From NCBI GenBank assembly GCA_004293365.1, contig RDYN01000028.1, positions 1 to 60,825 on the forward strand: a stretch of DNA of 60,825 nt. Direction: 5' to 3'. The notes beneath the pieces are model-generated. The model searched no databases. It saw only the letters and a list, made by a program, of their open reading frames with translations, and was not told where the DNA came from. The DNA is from Oscillatoriales cyanobacterium (GTDB lineage Bacteria > Cyanobacteriota > Cyanobacteriia > Cyanobacteriales > Microcoleaceae). Below are positions 16,661-24,971 of the stretch, in pieces. Positions within the stretch are counted from its first letter, which is position 1. The number at the start of each line of letters is the position of its first letter. The position numbers and the translations under genes are program-made.

Positions 16661-17299
16661 ATGAAATACAAAGCTGAAGACAAAACCGGGCAATTAAAAC
16701 TAGCGATTGCCCAAGAATTATTACCAAATCTTCCTCCAATATCAATTAACACTTATAGTTTGATAGTTGTAGACCCGCCGTGGCAATACAACCTCCGAGA
16801 AACCGATGCGACTCACAGGGGGCGCTGTCCTTATCCGGCAATGAGCGATGAACAGATTTTGAATTTGCCGATCGGGGCGATCGCACATCAAAACTCATAC
16901 CTTTTACTGTGGGTCACAAACAACCATTTACCGCTTGGTTTTCGGTGCTTGGAACGATGGGGTTTTACCTACAAATCCATCTTTACTTGGTTCAAAACCA
17001 TCAAAGCTAGCACCGAGGAAGAGCCTAAAGTTAACTTTGGGATTGGTCACTATGGAAGAAACTGTACCGAGCATTTCCTTGTAGCCACTACAGGGAAACC
17101 TGGCAGTTTTACAAGTTATGGATTGACCAACATTCCTAACACAATCTTTGCCAATCGATCGCGCCATTCTGAAAAACCTTCAGAATTCTGGACAGTTGCC
17201 GACAGATTAGCTGAAAAACTGGGAGGTTCAAGGATTGAGTTATTTGCTCGATCGAAACGTGATGGTTGGGATAGTTGGGGAGCTGAGGTTGATAGCTAA
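16661..17299 (+). CDS. MT-A70 family adenine-N6 methyltransferase
   Basis: 212 aa. DPPW is at residues 38-41 (catalytic motif IV), preceded by YSLIVV. Further family features are GRCPYPAMSDEQI, LLLWVTNNHLPLGFRCLERW and the AdoMet-binding end (EKPSEFWTVADRLAEKLGG). Such enzymes in phages and plasmids methylate DNA and protect against host restriction. No restriction nuclease is adjacent, so it is an orphan methylase. A GC-rich hairpin (GGCGGGTCGCTCCCGCC) lies about 30-50 nt before the start. Confidence 0.88.
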   Translation: MKYKAEDKTGQLKLAIAQELLPNLPPISINTYSLIVVDPPWQYNLRETDATHRGRCPYPAMSDEQILNLPIGAIAHQNSYLLLWVTNNHLPLGFRCLERWGFTYKSIFTWFKTIKASTEEEPKVNFGIGHYGRNCTEHFLVATTGKPGSFTSYGLTNIPNTIFANRSRHSEKPSEFWTVADRLAEKLGGSRIELFARSKRDGWDSWGAEVDS

Positions 17300-17312
17300 G
17301 TTTCTGTGAAAA

Positions 17313-17346
17313 GTAACCATTTTGTTGGCGTTAACAAAATGGTTAC
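17313..17346 (+). terminator. Perfect 14-bp inverted repeat after the MT-A70 gene
   Basis: GTAACCATTTTGTT (17313-17326) and its complement (17333-17346). There is no T-run, so it may be a weak terminator or a protein site. Confidence 0.45.
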
Positions 17347-17402
17347 TCAAAGATTAACCGAAAATACAGAACCTATCGTTAGCAAAAACAAGTAAAAAGC
17401 AA

Positions 17403-17800
17403 ATGGAAAATCTAATCAAAGCTATCAGTCTTCACCAACCTTGGGCAAGTCTGATTGCCAGTGAACACAAACATTACGAGACTCGTTTATGGCAGACAAA
17501 TTACAAAGGTACGATCGCAATTCACGCAGCGAAAAAGTTTCACAATGACCACCGATTTTGAGACTGCTAGGAATTACTGAATCTGAAGTACCTCGTTTGT
17601 GCTGTTGTGGCGATCGCCAATCTGACAGATTGTATTCGGATGAATGCAACTTTTATTAGCTCTCAATCGGACACAGAGCGGGTGGTGATTGGTCAATTGG
17701 GCGTTTTGCGTGGAAACTTGAGAATGTTCGGGCGATCGAACCCATTTCTCAACGTGGTTATCAAGGATTGTGGGATTGGCAAATGCCCCAGCCAAATTAA
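17403..17800 (+). pseudogene. ASCH-domain protein, multiply frameshifted
   Basis: The first frame gives MENLIKAISLHQPWASLIA and GTIAIHAAKKFHND, typical of ASCH proteins (possible RNA-binding or cofactor-binding beta barrels). Later pieces lie in other frames: ILRLLGITESEVP, then VVAIANLTDCIRM and SSQSDTER, then GDWSIGRFAWKLENVRAIEP to the stop. At least three frame changes are needed to join them, so the gene is decayed. Confidence 0.75.
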
Positions 17801-17860
17801 AGATTTAAAGTGAATTAATGCTTTCGCTTTCAGACTTTGATTTTTAGCTAACTGAAAACT

Positions 17861-17926
17861 ATGACTGAAATGACATTTTTTCAAGGTTTCAAATCAGAAG
17901 CACGATTGGTACGCCACCATAAATAA
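17861..17926 (+). CDS. Possible 21-codon ORF
   Basis: MTEMTFFQGFKSEARLVRHH. The only support is a variant of the GCTTCGCTTT motif about 40 nt upstream; there is no clear RBS. Confidence 0.2.
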   Translation: MTEMTFFQGFKSEARLVRHHK

Positions 17927-17986
17927 TCGCGTTTTAGGAGGTCGCCTTGCTTTCTTTCATGCAATGTTTCCAATTTACTTTAAGCC

Positions 17987-18217
17987 ATGAACTACAAAAT
18001 TGTTTACTTACACCGTATTATTGCTGAACAAACTCTCGGTCGATCGCTCAAACCAGGTGAAATAGTGCATCACATGGACGAGGATAAAACCAACAATTCA
18101 CCCGAAAACTTGGTTGTTTGTACTGCATCCGTACATCGCCAATATCACCGTAAATCTCTACGCCAGAAACTTGAAGCCGATCGACCTCTAACCCAAGTTG
18201 GCGATTTGTGGCTCTGA
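17987..18217 (+). CDS. HNH-type endonuclease domain protein
   Basis: 76 aa with YLHRIIAEQTLGR, EIVHHMDEDKTNNSPENLVV and a final HRQYHR, the HNH_3 pattern (His-His-Asp, Asn-rich, His). Small HNH proteins are frequent in phages and plasmids as homing or nicking nucleases. Confidence 0.75.
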   Translation: MNYKIVYLHRIIAEQTLGRSLKPGEIVHHMDEDKTNNSPENLVVCTASVHRQYHRKSLRQKLEADRPLTQVGDLWL

Positions 18218-18298
18218 TTCCATACAAATACTCACATATCACCTCAGAGTCGGAATATGTGGGTCTGCCGGATACTGATTCCCGGCTACTTGCAAACA

Positions 18299-18502
18299 AT
18301 GCAATACTACAAAATCGAAATTACTGTCAACAAAGATGGCACTATTAATGAGAAAGTTGTGGCTTCAGGCACTAGCTGTACTGCGGTGACTGAGGAATTG
18401 GAGAAAGCTTTGGGTGAAGTTCGATCGCAAGAACTTTTGCCTGAATATAACGACCAAGCAAATCAACAAACTGAGGATGAAACTTTGTGGATAAATCATT
18501 GA
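18299..18502 (+). CDS. DUF2997 family protein
   Basis: 67 aa from ATG 18299 (MQYYKIEITVNKDGTINEKV ... ELEKALGEVRSQELLPEY), the full signature of DUF2997. In other genomes this small family sits next to DUF1257 (Ycf35) and an AAA ATPase, as here. Function unknown. Its last codons overlap the zinc-ribbon start. Confidence 0.75.
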   Translation: MQYYKIEITVNKDGTINEKVVASGTSCTAVTEELEKALGEVRSQELLPEYNDQANQQTEDETLWINH

Positions 18503-18708
18503 AGTGTAAAATGCCTGGCTGCAATAATAATTTACCAGTCGGCAGAACTTATGAATGTCCTAGATGCACTCGCCAAATTCTTGCTGCTGCTCGTTATTTT
18601 TCTCGTCCGCTGTCCGAATTACTGACTTTAGGAGAAAATGATGTCCCACCTGACCCACATCAAAACCACGATCGAGAATCCGATCGTACTCGAAAAAATT
18701 CTGACTGA
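18487..18708 (+). CDS. Small zinc-ribbon protein
   Basis: 73 aa, GTG start. C-x4-C and C-x2-C pairs (CKMPGC ... CPRC) form a likely zinc ribbon in the first 40 residues. It sits between DUF2997 and DUF1257. The last 23 residues overlap the next gene in another frame and may not matter. Confidence 0.55.
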   Translation: MDKSLKCKMPGCNNNLPVGRTYECPRCTRQILAAARYFSRPLSELLTLGENDVPPDPHQNHDRESDRTRKNSD

Positions 18709-19051
18709 AATGATTGCCAGCGAACTTGATGGCATTCTTGCAGGAGCGCATCTCGATCGCAACGCTCAAATTCACGACCCGTTCGGTAACAGCAAGTTAG
18801 CCGAGTTTGTGGTAAGGCGCAAGCAAAACTACCAAGGCGGTTACGACTTTGGCTTCAAACTTATTGGCGATGAATTTGAGTTTTTAACCCGCGACGGCAG
18901 CAAACGCGATGCTCAGAAATTCATGAAGGCGCTGCTGCCTTGGTATGCACGAGAGAATGCGATCGCTGCCCTAATATCTCAGGGATTTGAAATTGAATCT
19001 CAAATTGAAGAAGATGGAACAGTCAAGATAATTGCTGGTAAATGGGCTTGA
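18641..19051 (+). CDS. ycf35: DUF1257 (Ycf35-like) protein
   Basis: 136 aa from the second ATG (MSHLTHIKTTIENPIVLEKI), the usual family start, with RBS TAGGAGAAA. The middle (QGGYDFGFKLIGDEFEFL) and end (LISQGFEIESQIEEDGTVKI) are characteristic. Ycf35 is conserved in cyanobacteria and red-lineage plastids. With the Ycf46-like ATPase and DUF2997 it forms a set that is probably functionally linked. Confidence 0.8.
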   Translation: MSHLTHIKTTIENPIVLEKILTEMIASELDGILAGAHLDRNAQIHDPFGNSKLAEFVVRRKQNYQGGYDFGFKLIGDEFEFLTRDGSKRDAQKFMKALLPWYARENAIAALISQGFEIESQIEEDGTVKIIAGKWA

Positions 19052-19116
19052 GGCAAATTAAAGCGAAACTAAATAAATGCTTCGCTTTGAAAAATTGATT
19101 TTTTTGATTAACTACC

Positions 19117-19458
19117 ATGTTTTACGTTTTAATTAATTCCAATGGCATTGAAGTTCGAGAAGCTAAAGAAATGCTAACTCTCAAGGAAATGCAAAATCTA
19201 GTAGGAGTTGAAAATGAATCAGCTTACATAGAAGTTGCTTCTTACAAAAGCTTTTCAGACAAATCAATCACATTGATTTGCGATGATGAGTTTTTACTTA
19301 AGAATCAGAATCCAACTTGCTTAACTGCGGAGGGAAACGTAATTCACGGTCAAGTTTTGGTTTTGGGTACAAACAAATCGAAAGAGGATTTTGGTTTGCT
19401 AACCTTGCGACAAACTGAAATTGTGAAAACAGAAATACGGTTGATTCGCGGTAAATAA
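19117..19458 (+). CDS. DUF3846-like hypothetical protein
   Basis: 113 aa. Phrases such as LTLKEMQNLVGV, ITLICDDEFLLKNQNP and VIHGQVLVLGTNK recall DUF3846, a phage and plasmid family of unknown role. GCTTCGCTTTG lies 38 nt before the ATG. Confidence 0.45.
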   Translation: MFYVLINSNGIEVREAKEMLTLKEMQNLVGVENESAYIEVASYKSFSDKSITLICDDEFLLKNQNPTCLTAEGNVIHGQVLVLGTNKSKEDFGLLTLRQTEIVKTEIRLIRGK

Positions 19459-19489
19459 ATGTTTTGCCGGATCGCTCCCGGCTCTCAAC

Positions 19490-19663
19490 ATGAAAAAATT
19501 AGAAAAAGCTCTGATTGTAGGGTTGGCACTAACAACCGTTTGTGTTGCCATCAACATCCTAAGCCAAAAAGACAAGCAAGAAGTTGACCAGTATTTAGGC
19601 GAGTACCAGGAAGAAGCTTATCCGATCGGGCAGCAAGAAGAGGATTATCAGAATTTAAAATAA
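19490..19663 (+). CDS. Small single-pass membrane protein
   Basis: 57 aa: MKKLEKALIVGLALTTVCVA forms one transmembrane or signal segment, followed by an acidic polar tail. A GCCGGATCGCTCCCGGC hairpin ends 7 nt before the ATG and would cover the RBS region. Not recognised. Confidence 0.5.
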   Translation: MKKLEKALIVGLALTTVCVAINILSQKDKQEVDQYLGEYQEEAYPIGQQEEDYQNLK

Positions 19664-19808
19664 CCCTTGGCGATGCAATTCAATCCCTAAGCGAAATCTA
19701 CCAGGAAATTAACGAACAGGAATGTTTGCTTCTGCGAATTTGTTTGACTTGCTCGGAACTAATTATTAAGCGTTTTGCCGGGTCGCTCCCGGGTCTTTAT
19801 CAAATCAA

Positions 19809-20009
19809 ATGAAACAGAAAAAATGTGTATCTTGGGGTCGAAAATGGTTTTTTGTTGGCCCCAAAGCGCGTCGTGGGTTTAATACGCCTTGTGATTTGCA
19901 TCGTGCTGATTTACTTTGTGTAATTCCAGAGGAGGGCTTTACCCTTCTTGTCAACAAATACCTAGACAGGCATGGCGAACTTTTGATAGCTTCGGTCTGG
20001 TGTGGTTAG
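19809..20009 (+). CDS. Small hypothetical protein
   Basis: 66 aa, basic N-terminus (MKQKKCVSWGRKWFFVGPKA). Preceded by a GCCGGGTCGCTCCCGG hairpin. Not recognised. Confidence 0.4.
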   Translation: MKQKKCVSWGRKWFFVGPKARRGFNTPCDLHRADLLCVIPEEGFTLLVNKYLDRHGELLIASVWCG

Positions 20010-20045
20010 TTAGCGTATCGCCGGGTTGCTCCCGGTTTCGATTTT

Positions 20046-20336
20046 ATGAAGAAACTCGATCGAAACGATTTACGGACTTATCCGGTTCAAAACAAACCTT
20101 GCAAAACTTGCCCTTTTGCTGGGGAAACACCATTGATTCTGCCTGAATCAGATTTGGTAATGTTTTACAAGAATTTGTTAGGTAATGGACAGCATTTTTG
20201 CCACTCTGCCAATAATCAAAAAATATGTCGTGGCGGACGGAATATACAATTGCAATGGTTGTATTTGATCGGAATGCTTGATGAACCAACAGATAAAGCG
20301 TTTGATGAAACAATGAACGAAGTTTTGAATAAATAA
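20046..20336 (+). CDS. Cys-rich protein related to DUF6283
   Basis: 96 aa with PCKTCPFAGETPL, HFCHS and ICRGGRNIQLQWLYLIGM, giving a likely metal-binding Cys/His set. Related in pattern to the protein at 12963. A GCCGGGTTGCTCCCGG hairpin lies just before the start. Confidence 0.55.
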   Translation: MKKLDRNDLRTYPVQNKPCKTCPFAGETPLILPESDLVMFYKNLLGNGQHFCHSANNQKICRGGRNIQLQWLYLIGMLDEPTDKAFDETMNEVLNK

Positions 20337-20398
20337 GTTTGTTGATGGGGGCTGCGTATCCTACCAACGCAGAATACTTACTACACAAGGAGACAAAT

Positions 20399-21022
20399 AT
20401 GAAAGGCATAGTTTACAATTGCGAAATTCTCCGCTGCATTCCTCCCAAAGGAATAGAAATTGTGAGCTTAGATGTTGGGGAAGATTATTTCAACAGATTC
20501 GGCGATAGATATCAATACTGCGGTGGTTGGAAAGATTTTGAGAACATGGGAATTGCCGTAATTTGTGCGATCGAATTAGAAAGCGATCGTACTTATACTT
20601 TTGTTCACCCAAATGTGACACATTTTCAAGAACTTGTTTACTCAACTCAGAAGATAGGCAGTAAAATCTGTGGCTTTAACTCGGCTAATTTTGACGATGT
20701 GCTGTGCGCTGCAAACAGTATCGCAGTCGCTACAAATTTTGATTTGTTAGAACAGGTAAGATTTGCAGCTTACGGTTCGACTAATTGGCAAGATTGCCCC
20801 AAGGGTCACAGTTATAAGTTGGATGCGATCGCCCGCGCTAACGGATTTGCTAAAACTGGCTCGGGTGAGTTGGCGCCAAAGCTCTGGCAACAAGGAAAAT
20901 GCCAAGAAATAATTCATTGCTGCACGAACGATGTCAGAATTACGAAAGAATTAATCCTGCTTTTTATAAAACACAAATTGAAAGATCCAAATACTGGGAG
21001 AACTTTGACATTTTCCGCTTGA
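20399..21022 (+). CDS. RNase H-fold (DEDD-like) nuclease
   Basis: 207 aa from ATG 20399, with RBS AAGGAG. IVSLDVGEDYF could supply exo I in altered form, CGFNSANFDDVLC matches exo II, and the final CTNDVRITKELI matches exo III (D-x3). The layout resembles DnaQ-like domains of phage DNA polymerases, but exo I lacks a clear D-x-E. It is either a divergent nuclease or an inactive relative. Confidence 0.5.
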   Translation: MKGIVYNCEILRCIPPKGIEIVSLDVGEDYFNRFGDRYQYCGGWKDFENMGIAVICAIELESDRTYTFVHPNVTHFQELVYSTQKIGSKICGFNSANFDDVLCAANSIAVATNFDLLEQVRFAAYGSTNWQDCPKGHSYKLDAIARANGFAKTGSGELAPKLWQQGKCQEIIHCCTNDVRITKELILLFIKHKLKDPNTGRTLTFSA

Positions 21023-21133
21023 TTTATAATTGCATTAGTTGCCAGTCAATACGGTTTAATTCCAACTCTAAAAAGGGTTAATCTTTTTTTATCTGTGCTA
21101 AACTATTTGGAGTAACTATCAATTAAAATCTCC

Positions 21134-21643
21134 ATGTTAACAGCAGTTTTGGCATCGAAACTCCTCCGTCAAATTCTTGTAGATTATAACTACTGGCCCG
21201 AATCCGAGAGCGATTCGCCTCTTAAGATTGCTCGATCGAAAACTGTTCTGACCGATACTGCTATCCTCGGACGCGATGCCAATATGCGACGGGCAGCGGT
21301 AAGGGAAACAGACCCGGATGCTCGTTCTTACAAAGCGCCCGATCGCACAATTCAATGCAAGACGCTCGACGAAACATTTAAGCCTTTGGCTATTCAGGCA
21401 TTGCTTGAAGTACAAACAGCAGCTCAAGACGTTTCTAGCGCAATGGCTGAATTAGAAACTTTGGAAAGACCGATCGAGAAATCCGAGTTTTTGGTACAGC
21501 TTTACAGTGCTTTTAAGCAACTGACGAATCCGAAAGTTTGCTATGTGGCAGACGCATCCGATCCGTACACAGGGTTTTTCATCACTGGAGAAACCAGTGA
21601 CGGCGAAATGATTGTCGCTCAAACATTGCTCGTTCAAACCTGA
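21134..21643 (+). CDS. Hypothetical protein upstream of the fibre gene
   Basis: 169 aa, soluble, with a helical N-terminus (LASKLLRQILVDYNYW) and a beta-rich end (DPYTGFFITGETSDGEMIVA). Not recognised. Same direction as the collagen-like gene and 73 bp before it. Confidence 0.55.
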   Translation: MLTAVLASKLLRQILVDYNYWPESESDSPLKIARSKTVLTDTAILGRDANMRRAAVRETDPDARSYKAPDRTIQCKTLDETFKPLAIQALLEVQTAAQDVSSAMAELETLERPIEKSEFLVQLYSAFKQLTNPKVCYVADASDPYTGFFITGETSDGEMIVAQTLLVQT

Positions 21644-21716
21644 TAATTATCTTGCCAGCCTATGTGCAACGCTGGCGGGATAGTTTGTAAAACCTGACAG
21701 TTAAACGCTTAAAAAT

Positions 21717-22988
21717 ATGCCAATTAAAATTACTTCTCCGACACCAGACCAGATAATCTCAGCAAGCTTAATTCCGCATATTGTGCGAGTGACAGCAGTT
21801 GCCGATAGCAATATCAACACCGATGTTCGTTTCAAACTCAACGGCGCAATCGTAGGTACTGATGCAACGGCGACAAGTAAGCTTGTTAATGGAGTTAATG
21901 AATATCGATATGCCTTCAATGTCCCAGTTCCCGCAGCAGGGATGCACTTGATTGAAGTTGAGGATATTCATCCGGGGAATGTTCCAGTCACAGTTCGATC
22001 GACCGCTCAAGTTAGTTTTGAATTGAAATTGACTGCACCAGTGGTGAATTTGATTCAAGCTAAGCCGCTAAATATGGTGACGGCAAATATCACAAACAGA
22101 CCGCCCGGTTCATTTGTCCGATTTACTTTGAATGGAAAAATCATCAAAGAGGACACCACCTCTCCCTTTAACGTCTCAGTTCCAGAATCTGGCGAGGTTA
22201 AAGCAGAGCTAATTGTTGGAGATGTCGTCCTTGAAACGAGTTCTTTAGCTGTCAACGTTTCACCGACCCCCATCCCCCCGACCCCCATCCCCCCGACCCC
22301 CATCCCAGGTCCCAAGGGAGACAAAGGCGACAAGGGAGACAAAGGCGACAAGGGAGACAAAGGCGACAAGGGAGACAAGGGCGATACTGGAATTCAGGGA
22401 TTGCGCGGAGAAAATGGGTTTCAAGGTGAGCAAGGATTAAGAGGACTTACTGGCGCTACGGGCGCTACGGGCACAGCCGGAGAAAAAGGTGCTGTGGGCG
22501 ATCGAGGTTTGCAAGGTCTAAAAGGCGACAAAGGCGATAAGGGAGATGTCGGCCCCAGAGGTTTACCCGGTGAAAGGGGCGCAACTGGCGCAACTGGCGC
22601 AACTGGCGCAACTGGCGCAACTGGCGCAGCGGGAACAGCAAACTGGCCTGCAAATTGGGTAAACATTCCTTTAGTTGCGGGGATGACTGGAAATTTGCGA
22701 ATCCGTAAAGCTGGCGATTTAGTACAACTAGCAGGAACAGTAATGTTCAAGAAACCAAATCATAGTTTTGGTTTGCAAGTAGCAAGCGTCCCTGCTAGTT
22801 TTGTACCTGGGAATAACGTGATGATACCTATCACGAGCACTGTTCCTGCTCCTACAGGCGGTAAAACTTACACTAGCTATCTCACCTATACTGCTGCGTC
22901 TAACGGACAAATTGCTCTACAGCCTGCGATCGATATACCAACTGATGCAGATGTGCAGTGCCACATTAATATTTTGTTCGCAATCTAA
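21717..22988 (+). CDS. Collagen-like repeat protein, probable fibre
   Basis: 423 aa. Residues 1-180 form two Ig-like beta domains (KITSPTPDQIISASLIPHIV; FVRFTLNGKIIKED). A PTPIPPTPIP linker leads to about 100 residues of Gly-X-Y repeats (GDKGDKGDKG, GATGATGATG), then a 115-residue C-terminal head (WVNIPLVAGMTGNLRIRKAG). The design is that of trimeric phage tail fibres or surface adhesins. No signal peptide. Repeat tracts at DNA level (GGCGACAAGGGAGACAAA, GGCGCAACT) make length variation likely. Confidence 0.75.
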   Translation: MPIKITSPTPDQIISASLIPHIVRVTAVADSNINTDVRFKLNGAIVGTDATATSKLVNGVNEYRYAFNVPVPAAGMHLIEVEDIHPGNVPVTVRSTAQVSFELKLTAPVVNLIQAKPLNMVTANITNRPPGSFVRFTLNGKIIKEDTTSPFNVSVPESGEVKAELIVGDVVLETSSLAVNVSPTPIPPTPIPPTPIPGPKGDKGDKGDKGDKGDKGDKGDKGDTGIQGLRGENGFQGEQGLRGLTGATGATGTAGEKGAVGDRGLQGLKGDKGDKGDVGPRGLPGERGATGATGATGATGATGAAGTANWPANWVNIPLVAGMTGNLRIRKAGDLVQLAGTVMFKKPNHSFGLQVASVPASFVPGNNVMIPITSTVPAPTGGKTYTSYLTYTAASNGQIALQPAIDIPTDADVQCHINILFAI

Positions 22989-23010
22989 AACGAATGTTTT
23001 CTAGCTAATG

Positions 23011-23058
23011 AAAAATACTCCCCGTTTTTATCAATCAAAAACGGGGGAGTATTGGTTT
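23011..23058. terminator. Bidirectional terminator
   Basis: AATACTCCCCGTTTTT and its complement flank a 7-nt loop between convergent genes. A/T tracts are present on both sides. Confidence 0.8.
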
Positions 23059-23080
23059 TAGCGTTTAAATCAGCAACTAA

Positions 23081-23365
23081 CTAAGCTGTCATTGCATCAA
23101 AGTCGATCGAAACACAAACACGGGTTCCGCCAATCCGAATGCAAATTTCAAAGTCTTGAGCAACAGCCTTTTCACCAGCAGCGGGAACAATCTTCATAAA
23201 GCTAACAGTCGCTTCTTCACCAGCTTTGATAGGTACAACAGTATTTACTGCTCGTTTGCCAGCTCGAATCGATCGCGTGGTTTGTTCTGCCGATTCAACG
23301 ATTGCCTTAACTTCAGTTCCAGACTCAGATAATTTAGTCAGTAACGCAATTTGTTCGTTAGTCAT
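23081..23365 (-). CDS. Hypothetical protein
   Basis: 94 aa: a short helical N-terminus (MTNEQIALLTKLSESGTEVK) and a beta-rich C-terminus (FEICIRIGGTRVCVSIDFDA). A TATAAT box lies just upstream, within the spacer shared with the divergent ligase gene. Not recognised. Confidence 0.55.
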   Translation of the reverse strand: MTNEQIALLTKLSESGTEVKAIVESAEQTTRSIRAGKRAVNTVVPIKAGEEATVSFMKIVPAAGEKAVAQDFEICIRIGGTRVCVSIDFDAMTA

Positions 23366-23412
23366 AAGATAAAAAAGCTATAATTGAGATTAAATTTATT
23401 ATAGCAGAAATA

Positions 23413-24249
23413 ATGTTTCCTCAACTTGCCAACACTTACAGCCCCAGCAAAAACTACCCCAATTCTGAATGGCTGGCAAGTCCAAAACTTGACGGTGTTC
23501 GCTGCTTGTACTCACCCGATCGCGGATTAATCAGCCGAAGTCAAAAAACTCGCTACGTTGGGTTTGACGCGATCGAAGAAATCTGTTTGCTAACTTGTCG
23601 GAACAACAATTTGGCATTCTTGGACGGCGAACTTTACATTCCCGGAGAGAAGTTTGACGTGATTTCTGGCATAGTACGCGATTCTAAAAAGTTTGATGTC
23701 AATCAAAAACTGAGAGTTGAGTATCGCATATTTGCTGCCGGGTCGATCGCGCACCCCACAGCATCAGCCAGCACAATGCTTGATTTGATAAAATCCGCAC
23801 TCCCCGAAACAGGACGAGTAACTTATGTGCCTCACTCAATCACCCCAAATACACCAAGAGCAATTCAGACAGTAGCTGAATTGGTGAAGAACAGCGGATT
23901 GTCGGATGAAGGAATTATGTTGCGGAATCCGAGTTCGGTTTATACAGATACAGGAGTTCGATCGAACGATTTGCTCAAAGTCAAAAACTTTGTCAAAGAT
24001 TCCTTCGTAATTGTCGGATTTACTAAAGGTACGGGCAAATACGCCCAATCTCTGGGTGCTTTGTTAATCCGGGGATTAATAGGAGATCGGGTTGTCAGTG
24101 CAAAAGTCGGAACTGGTTTAACTGATTTGCAGCGATCAAACGTCTGGACAAATCAGTCGAACTATCTGGACAAAGATATTGAAGTGATTTATTTGGGTGT
24201 TACCGCAGCCGGGAGTTTGCGGCATCCAGTGTTTTCTCGGTTTATTTGA
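23413..24249 (+). CDS. ATP-dependent DNA ligase
   Basis: 278 aa. The adenylation lysine is K25 in SPKLDGVR (motif I, KxDG). Motif III is FLDGELY, motif IV DEGIMLR, motif V LLKVKNF, and a short OB domain follows (VIVGFTKGTGKYAQSLGALL). A minimal, phage-type ligase that would seal nicks in element DNA. Bacterial hosts use NAD-dependent LigA, so this one belongs to the element. Confidence 0.9.
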   Translation: MFPQLANTYSPSKNYPNSEWLASPKLDGVRCLYSPDRGLISRSQKTRYVGFDAIEEICLLTCRNNNLAFLDGELYIPGEKFDVISGIVRDSKKFDVNQKLRVEYRIFAAGSIAHPTASASTMLDLIKSALPETGRVTYVPHSITPNTPRAIQTVAELVKNSGLSDEGIMLRNPSSVYTDTGVRSNDLLKVKNFVKDSFVIVGFTKGTGKYAQSLGALLIRGLIGDRVVSAKVGTGLTDLQRSNVWTNQSNYLDKDIEVIYLGVTAAGSLRHPVFSRFI

Positions 24250-24263
24250 AACAATGCTTGGAC

Positions 24264-24302
24264 AAAAAAACCCGACTGAATCAGAGACAGTCGGGTTTTT
24301 TG
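24264..24302. terminator. Bidirectional terminator
   Basis: AAAACCCGACTG and CAGTCGGGTTTT between the convergent ligase and HU-like genes, with A and T runs on both sides. Confidence 0.85.
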
Positions 24303-24332
24303 TAGGGTGCATCTACCAATTAAAGTTTACAA

Positions 24333-24857
24333 CTAAACGACAATCCCAACAAGTTCGGGAACTTTGCCTGCTAGTTTCCAGCCTGTAGCCGGAGAGTAAA
24401 TGGGGGTATTTGCCGTTACTCCCCAATTTGTCAGCTCAGAGGAAGGAACTTCAACAAAGGAATTGTCAGGCGCTTTGATTTGCCACATGAATTCTAATTG
24501 TGCTTTCACATCAACTAGCAAATCGGCGGGGATTGGTGGAAAACTGACTGCAACAGTTGCAGTTTCCACAGCAACTTCTACAGCAGGGTCGGGTTGAATC
24601 GAACCGACAAAGTTTTTGCTAAAACTCAGCTTGGGTTTCCGAGAAGCTTTGAAAGTTGTCGGCTCGCCAGTGCGGGGGTTTCGCCCTTGACGTTCCGGTT
24701 TGTCGGTGATTTTAAAGATACCCAGATTTTCGATTTTTACTTCTTCCCCGCTGCGGAGCGAAGTAGTAATGAAACTGATCGCAGAACTCATCACCGCAGC
24801 GATCGTACTTTCACCGAAGCCAGTCGAATTTTTTACGTAGTCAGTTAGAGGTGTCAT
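24333..24857 (-). CDS. HU/IHF-like protein fused to a GYF-like domain
   Basis: 174 aa. Residues 1-85 are an HU/IHF fold (MSSAISFITTSLRSGEEVKI, ENLGIFKI, GRNPRTGEPTTFKAS). After a short linker, residues about 115-174 (WQIKAPDNSFVEVPSSELTN, then WGVTANTPIYSPATGW) follow the GYF_2 pattern, a small peptide-binding fold. Fusion of a nucleoid protein to a protein-binding domain is unusual. It may compact or remodel element DNA while recruiting a partner, possibly the large proteins encoded upstream in the same direction. Confidence 0.7.
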   Translation of the reverse strand: MTPLTDYVKNSTGFGESTIAAVMSSAISFITTSLRSGEEVKIENLGIFKITDKPERQGRNPRTGEPTTFKASRKPKLSFSKNFVGSIQPDPAVEVAVETATVAVSFPPIPADLLVDVKAQLEFMWQIKAPDNSFVEVPSSELTNWGVTANTPIYSPATGWKLAGKVPELVGIVV

Positions 24858-24971
24858 GTAAAACTATTGATTGAGACAGAGACGCATAAATTTATTATGC
24901 ACGAAAGTTATTAGCTTGGCAACTCTCGCAGATTTTTTGCCAGTAGCTAGTTATTTTTGCATCACAGTAAA

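Noticed and set aside
22055..22750. Leftward frames rich in SPL and PVA repeats
   Set aside because: Antisense shadows of the collagen-like repeats.
21717..22988. Diversity-generating retroelement target in the fibre
   Set aside because: No reverse transcriptase or template repeat found in the window; the repeats are ordinary Gly-X-Y coding repeats.
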